Part shown: in pieces, positions 25,301-36,153 of the stretch | How positions within the stretch are numbered: the stretch's first letter is position 1 | Layout: the number at the start of each line of letters is the position of its first letter | NCBI GenBank assembly: GCA_018398815.1 | Contig: CM031618.1 | Location: 55,817,636 to 55,881,635 of the forward strand | Reading direction: 5' to 3' | Length of the DNA stretch: 64,000 nucleotides | From: Conus ventricosus | Taxonomy: Eukaryota; Mollusca; Gastropoda; Neogastropoda; Conidae | The notes under the pieces: model-generated | Seen by the model: only the letters and a program-made list of their open reading frames with translations | What the model was told of the DNA's origin: nothing | Database searches by the model: none | Program-made: the position numbers and the translations under genes

Positions 25301-27715
25301 GGGGAGTGCGTGCGTGGGGTGGGGGTGGGGGGGCGTGGTGCGTGGGGTGGGAAAAAAACACACACAAAAAACAAACAAAAAAAACACCAGGCCCAACCCC
25401 CTTTTAGTTTCGTTGCATAAGGGGGCATGCGTTTTTTAAAAAAACAAACGCCAAAGAGAGGGCGCAAATGTCATTAGCAGCAACCCCTAAAGCATGTTCG
25501 TTACATTTTGAGCCAGTCGGTGTTTCATGCGTGGGGGGGGTTTTGGGGGGTGGGGGGGGGGTGGGGGGTGTGCATGGTGAGGTAGGGACAAAAAAACACA
25601 CACCAACAAACAACAAAAACAAACAAACACAAACAAACAACAAACAAAAAAAAAAACAAACAAAAACCCCAAAACCCTAGACCCCCACTGCGCCAACCCC
25701 GTCAGCAGTAGGCTGCTTGGTCTTACAGTCGCACGTTAGAAGGGGCTTTGTAGGTCAATCGGCAGGTCTGCCCATTGGCCCAGTTTTGCAAAACCGTTAC
25801 TATTTTAAGCCCACGCAGTGGTAGGGGGCCCCGCGCCTGTTGCTAAAAACGCCACACAACCCCGCCTCCCCAAACCCAACCCAAAGCTCCCGTAGGCGGG
25901 GGGTAGAGGTGGGCTTTTTAGGTCAATCGGCAAAATCTCCCTTGGCCCGTTTTTTGGGCGTGTAAAATACGCGTGGAAGTGGCTCAAATTTCTCCAGAAG
26001 GGTTTTTTAACACGTCATGTGATCATCCCGAATGTTTAAAGTTGGGGTTTGGGTTTTGTATTTTCAGAATGGTTTTCGTTTGCTGAAAAACAATGTATTT
26101 TTTCAAAGATCGTCTTTTCGGGAAAGTTTTCCCTTCAAAATAAAACCTTTTTTTTTTGGTAAATTGTGCATTAGCATCAAAAAAAAATGAAAAACATTCT
26201 TTTCCCATTTTTTCACCCAAGCCCGGTTTTTTCAGGGGGGTCATTTTAAATCGGGGCCTTTTTATGGGAGCCCACCCAAAGTGTTTATATTTAAGCTCCC
26301 GGGCGTGAAAAAAACAAAGCCTTCCAGCTTTGAAAGGCCCGCTGCACGCTCTTGTAAATTTGAAGGGGGGGGCCGGGGGGAAACAATTTATTTTTTACCC
26401 CTTTAGTTTGCGGAAAGGTTTTTTGGAGGTTTCCCCCCGGTATAGTGTTGCTGTGCCCATGGGGTTTTTTTGTGGTTTTTTTAAACCCCGAAACCCTTTA
26501 ACAGCCCCGGGTTTTGTTTTGGGGTTTTTGTTTTGGTTTTTTCGCCCCCCCCAAATTTTTTCCCGTGGATTTAACGCCCCTGATTTGGGGGAAGGCAGGT
26601 TGAGCCCGGGGTTTTCCCTTTTTCCAAAAACCTTGGCCCGCGTGCAGGTGGTATGAAAAAGTGGGGGGGAGGGGGGGGGGGGGGGGGGGGGGCCCCTCTG
26701 CGCGCCTTTTGTTTTTTTTGCTTCGTTTGTCGCTTTCCCGGGCGCGCGTTATGGGGGTTTTTGTGTGTGTTGTGTGTGTGTGGGGGTTTTTTGAACGCAC
26801 GACCTTGGCTCCAAAACTAGTTTTTTTGTGTTTTTAAAAAGAAATTTAAATTTAAACCCGTCCTTCCCCAGGGGGCAACTTGTTTAAGGGGTTTGTGCCC
26901 CCCGGTCAAATCCCGTTTAAATTAAATACCCAAATTGGATGCCTTGGGCCCCCCTTTTGGGGGGGTTTAGCCACATGTTTTCCGCTTTTTTGGGGTTTTT
27001 GTTCGTCCTGGCTCTTTTCCTCTACCTCTCTTGCTTTGTTTGTTTCGGCCCGTTTTCCGTTGTTTGTTTGGGGGGGGTTTTTTTGGTTAGCAGAGAAAAG
27101 GAAAAAGGCCTTTAGGGTATTTCCCCCAAAAACCGGGGGGCAATGGGCTAAGGTTTTATCGTTTTCTGGTTTTAACATACCCCCTTTTTAAACTAGACGT
27201 TTTGGTGGTTGCACCCAGGTGCCCTTCAGGAAAAGCAATTTTGTTAACATTTTGGAAGGTTTTTTTCCCACCCCACCAACCAAAACAAAGAGTAAAAAAG
27301 GCAAACCACAATTTGAGGGAAGGGAAAGGGAAAGAAAAAAACTGCACATGGTTTAAGAGGGGGTTGTTTTAAAAGGAAGCCTTTGAAGGGTGGAGAATTT
27401 GCATTCGCAAAGATTTATTGGGGGTGTTACAAAAACCACCCAAAAAGAAAAAGATCCCCAATTTTAGCGAAAAGAGGGATTTTAGGAGGTTGTTTAAAAA
27501 GAACCCAGTGCCCCGAAGGAAATAGAGATGAAAGGAGATCGAAAGGTAACCAAAAATATGGTTCAAATTTTTACAAATCAGGACCGAACTTAATAAATTA
27601 CAAAAAAAAAAAAACACCCCCCGGGGACTTCCAAAAACTATGATTTTTTTTATTGTTACTTCCGTGGAAAAACATTTTCCCCCCCAACCCCCGTTTGTTT
27701 GTTGTCTGTCAACGA
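22340..27715. other. Noisy right part of the Polinton-like block, unassigned
   Basis: No gene was recognised. The largest open stretches (23077-23427 minus, 23966-24316 plus, 26330-26656 plus) show no known motif. A partial direct repeat occurs at about 25742-25790 and 25912-25960 (both with GTCAATCGGCA and a TTGGCCC block). Confidence 0.4.
25250..25690. repeat. Strand-asymmetric G-rich then A/C-rich low-complexity tracts
   Basis: Two blocks in a row (25255-25345 and 25530-25590) are almost pure G with GTG and TGCG interruptions. Each is followed by an ACAC/ACAAAC-rich block. The G runs could form quadruplexes on the plus strand. In this noisy block they may instead be sequencing artefacts. 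Confidence 0.7.
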
Positions 27716-27719
27716 GGTT

Positions 27720-27965
27720 ATGCAAATAGACATTTTGCCCCATGATTTTTTTGCAAATGCGTATTTCCCAACTGATTTTAGCAAATGACTTTATTGCCCA
27801 ATGATTTTTATGCAAATGCTTTTTGCCGCATGATTTTTTTTGCAAAAAAGATGTATTTTCCGAATGTTTTTTTTGCAAATAGACTGTATTGCCGCACGAT
27901 TTTTTTGCAAAAAGTGTATTACCCAAAATGATTTTTTTGCAAATAGACTGATTGCCGCACTGATT
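27720..27965. repeat. Short tandem array, unit about 33 bp
   Basis: About seven units of a sequence like ATTGCCGCATGATTTTTTTG plus CAAATAGACTGT. Unit length varies by one or two bases, mainly in T runs. It lies at the right side of the Polinton-like block. Confidence 0.8.
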
Positions 27966-28369
27966 TGAACAAAAACGGGGGGTACAGATACATGGATCGC
28001 GAAAAACTAAATGTTGGTGAGAATCCCCTAAAGCAGATCTGGAAACCCAAAAAGGGGGTTCAAGAAATTTACAGTAAGATTATACAAAAACCACAGGCCC
28101 ATTTTAACCCCAAATTTTTTGCCCGGGAAAAAAAGAAGTGGCCCCAAAGACGAACCGGGGCCCTTTAAAATTTTAGTAGGATCCGGACAAAAGGACGGAT
28201 CCAGGTGTATTTGACTTTGGAGAGGTTTACGGTCTCCCTAGGAAACGTTTTTTAGCGGAACTTTGCAAGTGGCCAGAAAAATAAAGTGGGAAAGAAACGA
28301 ACGAGCTTTAAAAAAAAAAAAAGCAACTATTTTCAATTTTTTCGATTTTGTTTTCTCCAAAGACTAAAA

Positions 28370-28600
28370 TTTGTGGCATTTTTACCGGGTTTTAAAGGTT
28401 TTATCTAAACGGAGATTTGGGTGTATATTTTTGTCTTTTTGGGGTACTGTTGTCTTTCCTTTTTTTTTTTTGCTTTTTGTGGTTTTATTTCCTTTTTTTC
28501 TTTCTTTCTTTTTCTTTTCTTTTCTTTCCTTCCTTCTTTTTCTTTTTTTCCCCTTTCTTCCTTAAAAAAAAAAAAATTTCTAATTTTTCTCCGGGCAACA
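28370..28600. repeat. T/C-rich low-complexity tract at the end of the noisy block
   Basis: A (TTTC/TTCC)n-rich tract from about 28455 to 28562 followed by an A run. Normal-looking sequence resumes after about 28600. Confidence 0.7.
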
Positions 28601-28609
28601 TCGAATTTG

Positions 28610-29128
28610 GAGGATGCAATGCAAAAAAGTTTTGGGGTCAACTTTCAACAGTAACTCGTGCAGAAGCAACATCGTTCCCAACATGTTTTCAGTTCTTGCG
28701 AGGATATTGACATCAGTCTGGAAACAACTTGTCATCACGAGCGTACTAAAACGCACTGAGAAGCTCCCGTGTCGTTCCAGTGGCCGATCACCATTCTCCA
28801 GTGGGACTGGTCAGTGTCTGGACATTGGTCCTGCTTCAGTGCACAATTCTGAGGTCTTCTGTCGGTTCAGTTTTGGCTGGCCTTTTGTTTTCTCCTTACA
28901 GGGTACATATCACCTGGAACATTTGGTTTATCAGAGGGTAAGACGGCCACCCAGTTCAGGGCGTCCTCTGCATAGGATGGAAGATTCTGGAATTTGATTT
29001 GAGCTCTTCCTGACTTCCTTGTTGGTGATAAAGTCGCTCCATTTTATGTCCAGGATATTCAGGTCTAAGTCAGTTCGAGTAAAAGGAACGAAGTTTTCTC
29101 TTGGACAGCTTTCAGGTGCTATGATTCG
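28610..29128. other. Unassigned sequence between the noisy block and the first SINE
   Basis: Sequence quality is normal again. A weak exon-like interval (CTCCTTACAG at about 28894-28903, then GTAAG near 28938) was seen but its product is not recognised and it is not called. Confidence 0.45.
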
Positions 29129-29139
29129 CAACTGGACAG

Positions 29140-29602
29140 GGACTGGAATAGCTCAGTTGGTAGAGCGCCGGACTCGTAATCTTGGTGATCCTAGGGTTGC
29201 GGGTTCGAATCTCTGCTGGGCCGTTTCGGTACAGGGGGATTTTCCCCTCGGAGTTAACATTGGTTCTGACTCCATTTACCATACAGTCCTTCGAATGAGA
29301 CTATAAACCGAGGTTCCGTGTGTGAACGCACGCATAACATCTTGCACACACGTAAAATCTCATCACCAACTTTCGGAAGAGAAGGCCAGTTTGGCCGTTG
29401 GTATGGATGGCACGTTACACATAGCATGCACCTTTCCCGAAGTTGGAGTATGGCTGCCTTAATGGCGGAAGGGGGGGGGGGTCATACACACAAAAGTCCG
29501 CTCCCTTTGTTGGGTGGATGGGATTAATCCTTGCCTGTCTATACAGGGAGTGTCCGCAGGAGTATCAGCCTGTGTACTCAGAAAGAAAGGAAGAAAAGAA
29601 AG
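29140..29602 (+). mobile_element. tRNA-derived SINE (family A), full copy with target duplication
   Basis: The head reads GGACTGGAATAGCTCAGTTG with an A box (TAGCTCAGTTGGTAGAGCG) and a B box (GGTTGCGGGTTCGAATCTC), which are RNA polymerase III promoter elements. The body carries CCTCGGAGTTAACATTGGTT and ACTTTCGGAAGAGAAGGCC. An exact 11-bp duplication, CAACTGGACAG (29129-29139 and 29603-29613), flanks it. It is a SINE, not a tRNA gene: the anticodon arm is too long and no 3' acceptor strand pairs with the 5' end. Confidence 0.9.
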
Positions 29603-29718
29603 CAACTGGACAGTGGGGTTGACAGCACTTTGACTAGCAGAACCTTCGTACGGTTTTCTGTGAAAACGTGTTCCACCAGATTTTGCCGCGTTGTGTAACC
29701 ACTGCTCAGGCTTTTCCT

Positions 29719-29791
29719 ATTTGATAGTTCATCTCATTGGTTTATTTGATAGTTCATCTCATTGGTTTATTTGATAGTTCATCTCATTGGT
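29719..29791. repeat. 25-bp unit, three copies
   Basis: Three tandem copies of TTTATTTGATAGTTCATCTC plus ATTGG, nearly identical to one another. Confidence 0.9.
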
Positions 29792-29879
29792 CATTTCACA
29801 CAGGTTGTTAAATGAGCTTCCCAGGTTGGCAACGTGGAATCTCGCGTCAATAGTCCCTTAATCTTTCTACCTATCTGCA

Positions 29880-29948
29880 GCCCCCCTTCCCCCCCCCCCC
29901 CCCCCCCACTGCACCTTCCCCTCCCTTACCGCCCCCCCCCCCCCCCCA
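29880..29948. repeat. Poly-C-rich tract
   Basis: Two C runs separated by ACTGCACCTTCCCCTCCCTTAC. Low complexity. Confidence 0.9.
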
Positions 29949-30044
29949 AATTGTGGGACAGACTTTCGTTTGTGTGTGTATGTGGGTATCGCTGGTCACT
30001 GCCAGGTTATCAACCGTGCTTGTACATTGCCAAATGCTGATGTT

Positions 30045-30794
30045 TATGCTCGCGCAAAGGCCAGTCACTGAGAGGTATGCTCACACAAAGGCCAGTCACT
30101 GAGAGGTATGCTCACACAAAGGCCAGTCACTGAGAGGTATGCTCACACAAAGGCCAGTCACTGAGAGGTATGCTCACACAAAGGCCAGTCACTGAGGTGT
30201 ATGCTCGCGCAAAGGCCAGTCACTAAGGTGTAAGCTCGCGCAAAGGCCAGTCACTGAGGTGTATGCTCACACAAAGGCCAGTCACTGAGGTGTATGCTCA
30301 CACAAAGGCCAGTCACTGAGAGGTATGCTCACACAAAGGCCAGTCACTGAGGTGTATGCTCACACAAAGGCCAGTCACTCAGGTGTAAGCTCGTGCAAAG
30401 GCCAGTCACTGAGGTGCAAGCTCGGCGCAAAGGCCAGTCACTGAGGTGTATGCTCGCGCAAAGGCCAGTCACTGAGGTGCAAGCTCGGCGCAAAGGCCAG
30501 TCACTGAGGTGTAAGCTCGCGCAAAGGCCAGTCACTGAGGTGTATGCTCGCGCAAAGGCCAGTCACTGAGGTGTATGCTCGTGCAAAGGCCAGTCACTGA
30601 GAGGTATGCTCACACAAAGGCCAGTCACTGAGAGGTATGCTCACACAAAGGCCAGTCACTGAGAGGTATGCTCAAACAAAGGCCAGTCACTGAGAGGTAT
30701 GCTCACACAAAGGCCAGTCACTGAGAGGTATGCTCACACAAAGGCCAGTCACTGAGGTGTAAGCTCGCGCAAAGGCCAGTCACCGAGGTGTGAC
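30045..30794. repeat. 31-bp minisatellite, about 24 units
   Basis: The unit is GAGGTGTATGCTCACACAAA plus GGCCAGTCACT, with variants GAGAGGT for GAGGTGT and CGCGC for CACAC. The array continues for about two more units at 31791-31855 on the far side of the RTE element, so it was one array before the insertion. Confidence 0.97.
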
Positions 30795-31790
30795 TTGACT
30801 TGACTTGATCCTTAGACGTCGGTCCGTGGGGGCACCCCTGAAGCAGTGACAACCATCCTTCTCCATTCCTCTCTGTTCTCTGCCCTCCGTAATGTATTTC
30901 TCAGCCGCAGGCCTGTCCACTCCGTGATGTTATCCTCCCATCTTTTCCTTTGTCGACCTCTTCGCCTTTGTCCTGTTACTGTGCCCTGCATGACTGTCTT
31001 GGCAAGGCCTGTCAATCGTATGATGTGTCCATACCATTTCAATTTGCGTCTTTTTACTGAGGTTAGGAGATCGACATATGGACCAATTTCATTCTCAATG
31101 CGCTTTTTAACTTCCACATTGCTGATGTGATCTCTGTATGAGATGCCAAGGAGTCGTCTGAAGCACCTCATTTCCATTGTTTGGATCTTTTTCTCAAGGT
31201 CTGATTTCAACGTCCATGACTCACAAGCATATAAGAATATCGCCATAACTAAGGATCGCATCAGTCTAATCTTTGAGCTGATGGAGATGTTTTTGTTTCT
31301 CCAAAGAGGTGTTAGCTTAGATAGCGTGGCTGTGGTCTGAGCGACTCTTGAGATGATTTCAGGTCTTGATCCTTCATCTGAGATTGTTGCCCCCAAGTAC
31401 TTAAATGTGTTGACTGGCTCAAGCTTTCTGCTGTTGATGGTTATGTCTTGGGTAAAGCCGATTGGGTTGTTAGTCATGACCTTTGTCTTTTCCGCACTTA
31501 TTTCCATACCATAATCAGCAGAGGTGTTGTTGAGTCTGTTGATCAGGTGCACTAGCTCTTGTTCGTTTCCAGCTAGTCCATCTATGTCGTCGGCAAAACG
31601 GAGGTTGGTGATGGTTCTCCCTCCAATATTTACGGTTCCTTCATGATCTTCTAGCGCATCGGTCATAATTCTTTCAAGGAAGACATTGAAAAGTGTGGGG
31701 GAGAGTAGACAGCCCTGTCGCACTCCAACGGTAGTTCGGAACCACTCGCCAATGTTGTTACCGAAGAAAACGGCACTGGTGGCTTTATTG
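30795..31790 (-). mobile_element. 5'-truncated RTE-clade LINE inserted in the minisatellite
   Basis: The minus-strand frame runs for over 300 residues from the middle of the reverse transcriptase. It shows GVRQGCLLSPTLFNVFLE, the catalytic box as FADDIDGLA, EISAEKTKVM and the later FKYLGATISDEG block, then the C-terminal tail (KRRKLKWYGHIIRLT). This order is typical of RTE elements. No stop interrupts it. The 3' end has a (TCAAG)n short tandem tail, as RTE elements often do. GAGGTGT occurs at both borders (30787-30793 and 31791-31797). The endonuclease and the first RT blocks are missing, so it cannot move by itself. Confidence 0.9.
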
Positions 31791-31859
31791 TAGAGGTGTA
31801 TGCTCGCGCAAAGGCCAGTCACCGAGGTGTACGCTCGCGCTAAGGCCAGTCACTGCGTC

Positions 31860-32225
31860 AAGTGTGCCAAAGACTGACAATCGTGAGCTTTCTTCTGCCC
31901 CTACAGACTTTTCTTTTAATCAGTTCACGTCATGTGACCTCAAACTTTGACCCATGACCTAGACTGTTTATTCAGTTCATGCTCATGCTATGACTAATCA
32001 AGTTTCCACTTAAATTCCGGAAAAAGGAAGCCTGAGGCTAACCTTGTTGTTCCTGCACGATTTTTTTTTCTGGTTAATACATGCTCTATGTGGGTTTGAA
32101 CTTGGACACTGAAGAATAACATTAATTTTGTGACAGGAAAGCAATTTTAATATCTGTCACCTTGCAATGATTAAGCAATGAACAAGGAAGATGATTTCAT
32201 CTCCATTACACACTGTTCACGTCTA
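31860..32225. other. Unassigned intergenic sequence
   Basis: No gene or repeat was recognised here. Confidence 0.5.
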
Positions 32226-32229
32226 ACAC

Positions 32230-32377
32230 GCGACCACACACGCACACACACACATATACAAACACTCGCGCGCGCATGTGCGCGCCACAGCATTACACAC
32301 TGTTCACGTCTAACACGCGACCCACACACACACACACACACATACATGCATACGCACACACACACACACACACACGG

Positions 32378-32423
<46 letters not shown>

Positions 32424-32440
32424 GTACATGTACACGCGCA
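32230..32440. repeat. Compound (CA)n microsatellite with a duplicated flank
   Basis: CA runs broken by CGCG. The flank TTACACACTGTTCACGTCTA occurs twice (32206 and 32293), so a segment of about 87 bp was duplicated. Confidence 0.9.
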
Positions 32441-32803
32441 CCACATACACTGGTACACAGACACACACATGGGCCCGTGCCCACACAGCTATGCGCACAC
32501 ATATACACATACACACTCACCACATGCACATACAATAATGATAATGGCACAGCCAATGTTAGTTAGGTACTAGGCTAATGCCTAGGTCTGACATCTGCTA
32601 AGCCGTAGCCACGAGACCCTCTCCTTAAATTCTGTCATCTCAGTAATGACTTCATTTATCCATCAGCTTTGAATCATGCGCAGAGTGGTCTCGAAACGTA
32701 GCAGATATGGTGTAGTGTATCTAGACTAGTCTGTATGCAGTGACACCTGCTTGATGAAACTGAAACTCCTCACCATGCTTATGATTTTATCGTTAACAAT
32801 TGG

Positions 32804-33204
32804 GGGCCAGAATAGCTCAGTTGGTAGAGCGCCGGAATCGTGATCCTAGGGTTGCGGGTTCGAATCTCGCTACAGGGGGCTTTTTCCCTCGGAGTTAACA
32901 TTGGTTCTGACTCCATTCCCCATACAGTCCGTCGAAAGAGACTATAAACCGAGGTTCTGTGTGTGAACGCACGCACAACATCTTGCACACATGAAAAATT
33001 CCATCACCAACTTTCGGAAGAGAAGGCCAGTTTGGCTGTTGGTATGGATGACACGTCACACATAGCGTCCACGTTCCCCGAAGATGGAGTATGGCTGCCT
33101 TAATGGCGGGATAAAAAAAACGGTCATTCACACAAAACTCCTTTCCCTATACAGGGAGTGTCATCAGGAGTATCAGCCTGCGTACGCAGAAAGAAAAGAA
33201 AGTC
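32804..33204 (+). mobile_element. tRNA-derived SINE (family A), copy 2
   Basis: The head (GCCAGAATAGCTCAGTTGGT, then GGTTGCGGGTTCGAATCTCG) and body are closely similar to the 29140 copy, with a short deletion in the anticodon region. It ends in CAGAAAGAAAAGAAAG. A clear target duplication was not found. Confidence 0.88.
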
Positions 33205-33600
33205 AACAACATTCGTTGTTTAGTGAAATAAAGGTGGGTAGGCCTACATACATGCTGGCGAGTTGTTCAGCAGGTGTAGAAAACTGGGCGAATGAGGGGG
33301 TAGGTTTCTGTGAAGTACGCGAGAAACGAGGGAGCGACGAAGGAGTGGAGAGGAGGAGGGAAGGAGCAATATTCTCTGGACATCATGCACAAGAAATTTC
33401 CCCTCTTCTGTGATCAGTCCTGCTATGACTCCCACTGCTTTCTGTCGTCTGATTTTTCGTGTCTTCCCTGTCCACTCATCTCTACTTGTTTTGTTTCATA
33501 CAGCCTTCGTGTCAATGCTTGAGATTTTATCTAAACTGTTCGTCTCTGACGACTAGGCTTTGTGAGGTCTAGTTGCAAAGTGAGACGACTGCAGGCGGAA
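33205..33600. other. Unassigned sequence
   Basis: No gene or known repeat was recognised. Confidence 0.5.
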
Positions 33601-33601
33601 A

Positions 33602-33693
33602 TCTAAACAAATCTTAAATAAATGTTAGCGAACCGCCAAGAAAAAACGTTTTTTCTTGGCGGGTCTCCAACATTTATTCAAGATTTGTTTAGA
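33602..33693. repeat. Near-perfect 92-bp hairpin with no loop
   Basis: Two arms of about 46 bases meet at CGTTTTTTCTTGGCGG. The left arm contains TCTAAACAAATCTTAAATAA and the right arm its complement TTATTCAAGATTTGTTTAGA. Only a few mismatches (in the GTTAGCGAACC part) separate the arms. It may be a small foldback MITE. A pre-microRNA is less likely because the stem runs to the very tip with no loop. Confidence 0.9.
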
Positions 33694-33719
33694 CTTTGTG
33701 AGTTAAGGACAGTGTGAGA

Positions 33720-34170
33720 CACTGGCTGCTTCATACTGCATCATTGGTATTATCGTTATTGAGGCAACTGAGACAACGTCTATCCTCAGTCAGAGACCAA
33801 GCTCTTCGCGCTTTACTGTGCAAGCTCTCCTTTATACAAAGTTCTGCCTACCTAGGTAAAGCAGATTGAGAGGCTGCCTGCTGGCACTAGATTCAGTCGT
33901 TTCCCGCGTCATTCAGTGGATATCGGTCACTCAGTTTTTCGCTCATTCTCGGGATTTTTTTTTTTTAAACAGAAGATGCATGCTGTGTGCATATATGTTA
34001 TCCATACTAACGGCCAAACTGGCCTTCTATTCTGAAAGTTGATAATAGGGATATAATAGGGATAAGTGTGTTTACAAGCAGAACTTTGATGTACAGTCTC
34101 ATTCGGACTTTCGGGAAATAAGAGACAGAACCAATGTTAAATCCGAGGGAAAAATCCCCTGTACTGAAAT
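33720..34170 (-). mobile_element. SINE family A, 3' and body part, diverged
   Basis: On the plus strand it shows GCCTACCTAGGTAAAGCAGA, CATTCAGTCGTTTCCCGCGT-like and AACGGCCAAACTGGCC blocks in the same order as the copy at 40459-41851. The tRNA head is missing and the body breaks off near GTACTGAAATG. Confidence 0.75.
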
Positions 34171-34965
34171 GACTTTCTACCAACTGTGTTATTCTTGTCC
34201 CTCATTAGCTATTGAGCAATATAACAAAATGTGTTCCATACACCAGGAAGTGATAAATGTTGGCGGAATAGCAAGCACCTACAATGTTGCTTATCACAGC
34301 CAAGTGCTCTGCCCCTGCCACAAATGGCAGCACTCATCCTGTTATCTGTTGACAAAATAAATCATAACAGGTGATGTTTGGGAATGTTTGTGATTGGAGA
34401 CAAACTGCTTTTAAGTTCTACATGAACAATCGAAGTGAACAATGCTTCTATTTCATTAAAGTCAACCACACATGCGCATGAGTGACCTTCATGAGCATTA
34501 CAAACTGGAACAGCAGTTAGCTTTCCCCATCCCCAAAATTGTCCAGAACTCTATTATATCCCAATCCAGCCCCCAGCCCCACCCTGTAGACATTTTCCTG
34601 GAGCAGGGCACTTTTCTACCCTGGACATGAAGGCTCTCGGGGGTGGTGCAGCAGCCATGTCTAGTCTGCAAGCTGTCTGTTGCACCCAGAAAGTGATCTA
34701 CAAAAAAGACTCTTCAGAACGCATTTCTCGAGAATGGTGTATGTGGGTTGCTTCGAAGGTCAGTTACCACCACATAATCCAAAGAAGACTAACTATGAAC
34801 TTTGCTGCACACTTTACATGTGCCTTTCAGTAGGCGACAGGCACAAATCGTCATGTCTGACATCAATAGTCATGACATCATCAACAGTCACAGGGATCTA
34901 TCTGCCTTTGCTAATCAGAGGTGTGCTGTTTGAGCAAGACAATGTCCTTGCACGTAAGTTAATGG
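34170..34965. other. Unassigned sequence
   Basis: No gene or clear repeat was recognised. Confidence 0.5.
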
Positions 34966-34967
34966 TT

Positions 34968-35390
34968 GTATGGATATGGAGGAGATATTCAAATCGAGGT
35001 CACCATGGCAGCAGGGCATGGAAGGCCACAAAATTCAAGACCCTTTCACGCTGATCAATGAGGATGAAAAGATGATGCCGTGGTGTTCAATCTGGTCAAA
35101 GACTACACGACAGGGCTGTACTCTATGCTTGCTTAGAATAATCGTAGTATCAGCCAGGCCCAACCTGCAGTCTGTTAAGTTCACTTGACTCTTTGAGATG
35201 CATCCATTTAGTTGATGAAACCAAACTGTGTGTTCCAGACTTCCTACATGAGTGCACAGTACATTCAGTTCTGAGTAAGAGCTGTTTGGGACAGAAATAT
35301 CTTTAAACGGCTCTGATGGGAATCAAACTAAAGACCTTCCATCCAACAATCCCAGATACTAATCACTGCACCTAAGCAGTTGGTTACTCA
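34968..35390 (-). mobile_element. Retroposon family B, diverged copy
   Basis: Plus-strand blocks CGAGGTCACCATGGCAGCAG, GATCAATGAGGATGA and GACAGGGCTGTACTCTATGC match the full copy at 40871-41721 in order. The tRNA-like head at the right end is badly worn. Confidence 0.7.
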
Positions 35391-36142
35391 GCTTCGCTTT
35401 TTGATTATCGAAGATTAGACCATGGAAGGACATTTTGTAGATCCTTGGGTCTTGTTCCCATCTTGAAGCAATGGTGGGTCAATCTAAATATCAACACATT
35501 TCAGGACTGAGCTTGCGTTTGAATCACTGAGAGACCTACCACAGTGATTCACAATATTTCTTCACAAGTAGGTTAACCTCTTCCTTTGTTGAGGAATTCC
35601 CAAACAGAGATATCATGGTGAAGTGGGGGTGTACAAGTGCTCTGTTGGTGACCTCCCACAACATGCTGGGACCCTTTCAGATGAATCCCATAATTTTGTT
35701 TGTCTTGGGTCTAATACCACTTTAAAAAAAAATCTGAGCATGGAATGGCAACATGAAATGTCTGGGACGTTAGAGGGGTGTCAGGGAGACGTTTACTGTG
35801 GCTGGGGTTTGCACACTTTCACACATCATCTTCACGATGGTTCAGGTTCCTTGTAGATGACAAAACAAAGTGCAAGCTGCATTGGTCAAAGCTGCCCAAT
35901 CGGAACAAAGTTTACAAAAACCCAGCCAGGGGAATGCGCTGTGCATGACTGCTATCCCGTTTATATTCTTTTGTTGTAAAGCTGCCTCCGCACACAGAGA
36001 GAGGAGAGAGAGAGAGAGTGCAGAGATAAGATAGTTGATGTAAGATCGATTTATTTGGCTTGCCTCATCTTTGGACTAGAGGGAAAAAAAAGGACAAACA
36101 CCAAGTGAGTGATATACAAACATTCTAATTCCAAACAGAAAT
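35391..36142. other. Unassigned sequence
   Basis: Contains a short (GA)n run at about 35996-36018. No gene was recognised. Confidence 0.5.
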
Positions 36143-36153
36143 GCACAGACTGT

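Larger units (their letters stand above)
12880..28600. mobile_element. Polinton/Maverick- or adintovirus-like element in a heavily indel-ridden block
   Basis: Two hallmark genes of this group lie here: the packaging ATPase (minus, at the left end) and the protein-primed DNA polymerase B (plus, in the middle). The total span of about 15.7 kb is the usual size of such elements. From about 13.38 to 28.6 kb the sequence has unusual homopolymer runs on all four bases and no long reading frames. Integrase, adenain-like protease and capsid genes could not be recognised, and neither terminal inverted repeats nor a target duplication were found, so the outer limits are estimates. A Polinton and an integrated adintovirus cannot be told apart without those genes. 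Confidence 0.65.

Noticed and set aside
28405..28654. Phe- or Lys-rich frames on both strands
   Set aside because: They are produced by the T/C-rich low-complexity tract at the end of the noisy block.
28894..28942. Small exon between CTCCTTACAG and GTAAG
   Set aside because: The product is not recognised, no neighbouring exon fits in phase, and splice-like signals of this strength occur by chance.
29143..29215. Functional tRNA gene (also near 32809, 41650 and 41800)
   Set aside because: A and B boxes are present, but the anticodon arm does not fold properly and the sequence continues into SINE bodies with target duplications.
30045..30794. CRISPR-like array
   Set aside because: Units follow one another without unique spacers, so it is a minisatellite. 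The same holds for 6079-7258.
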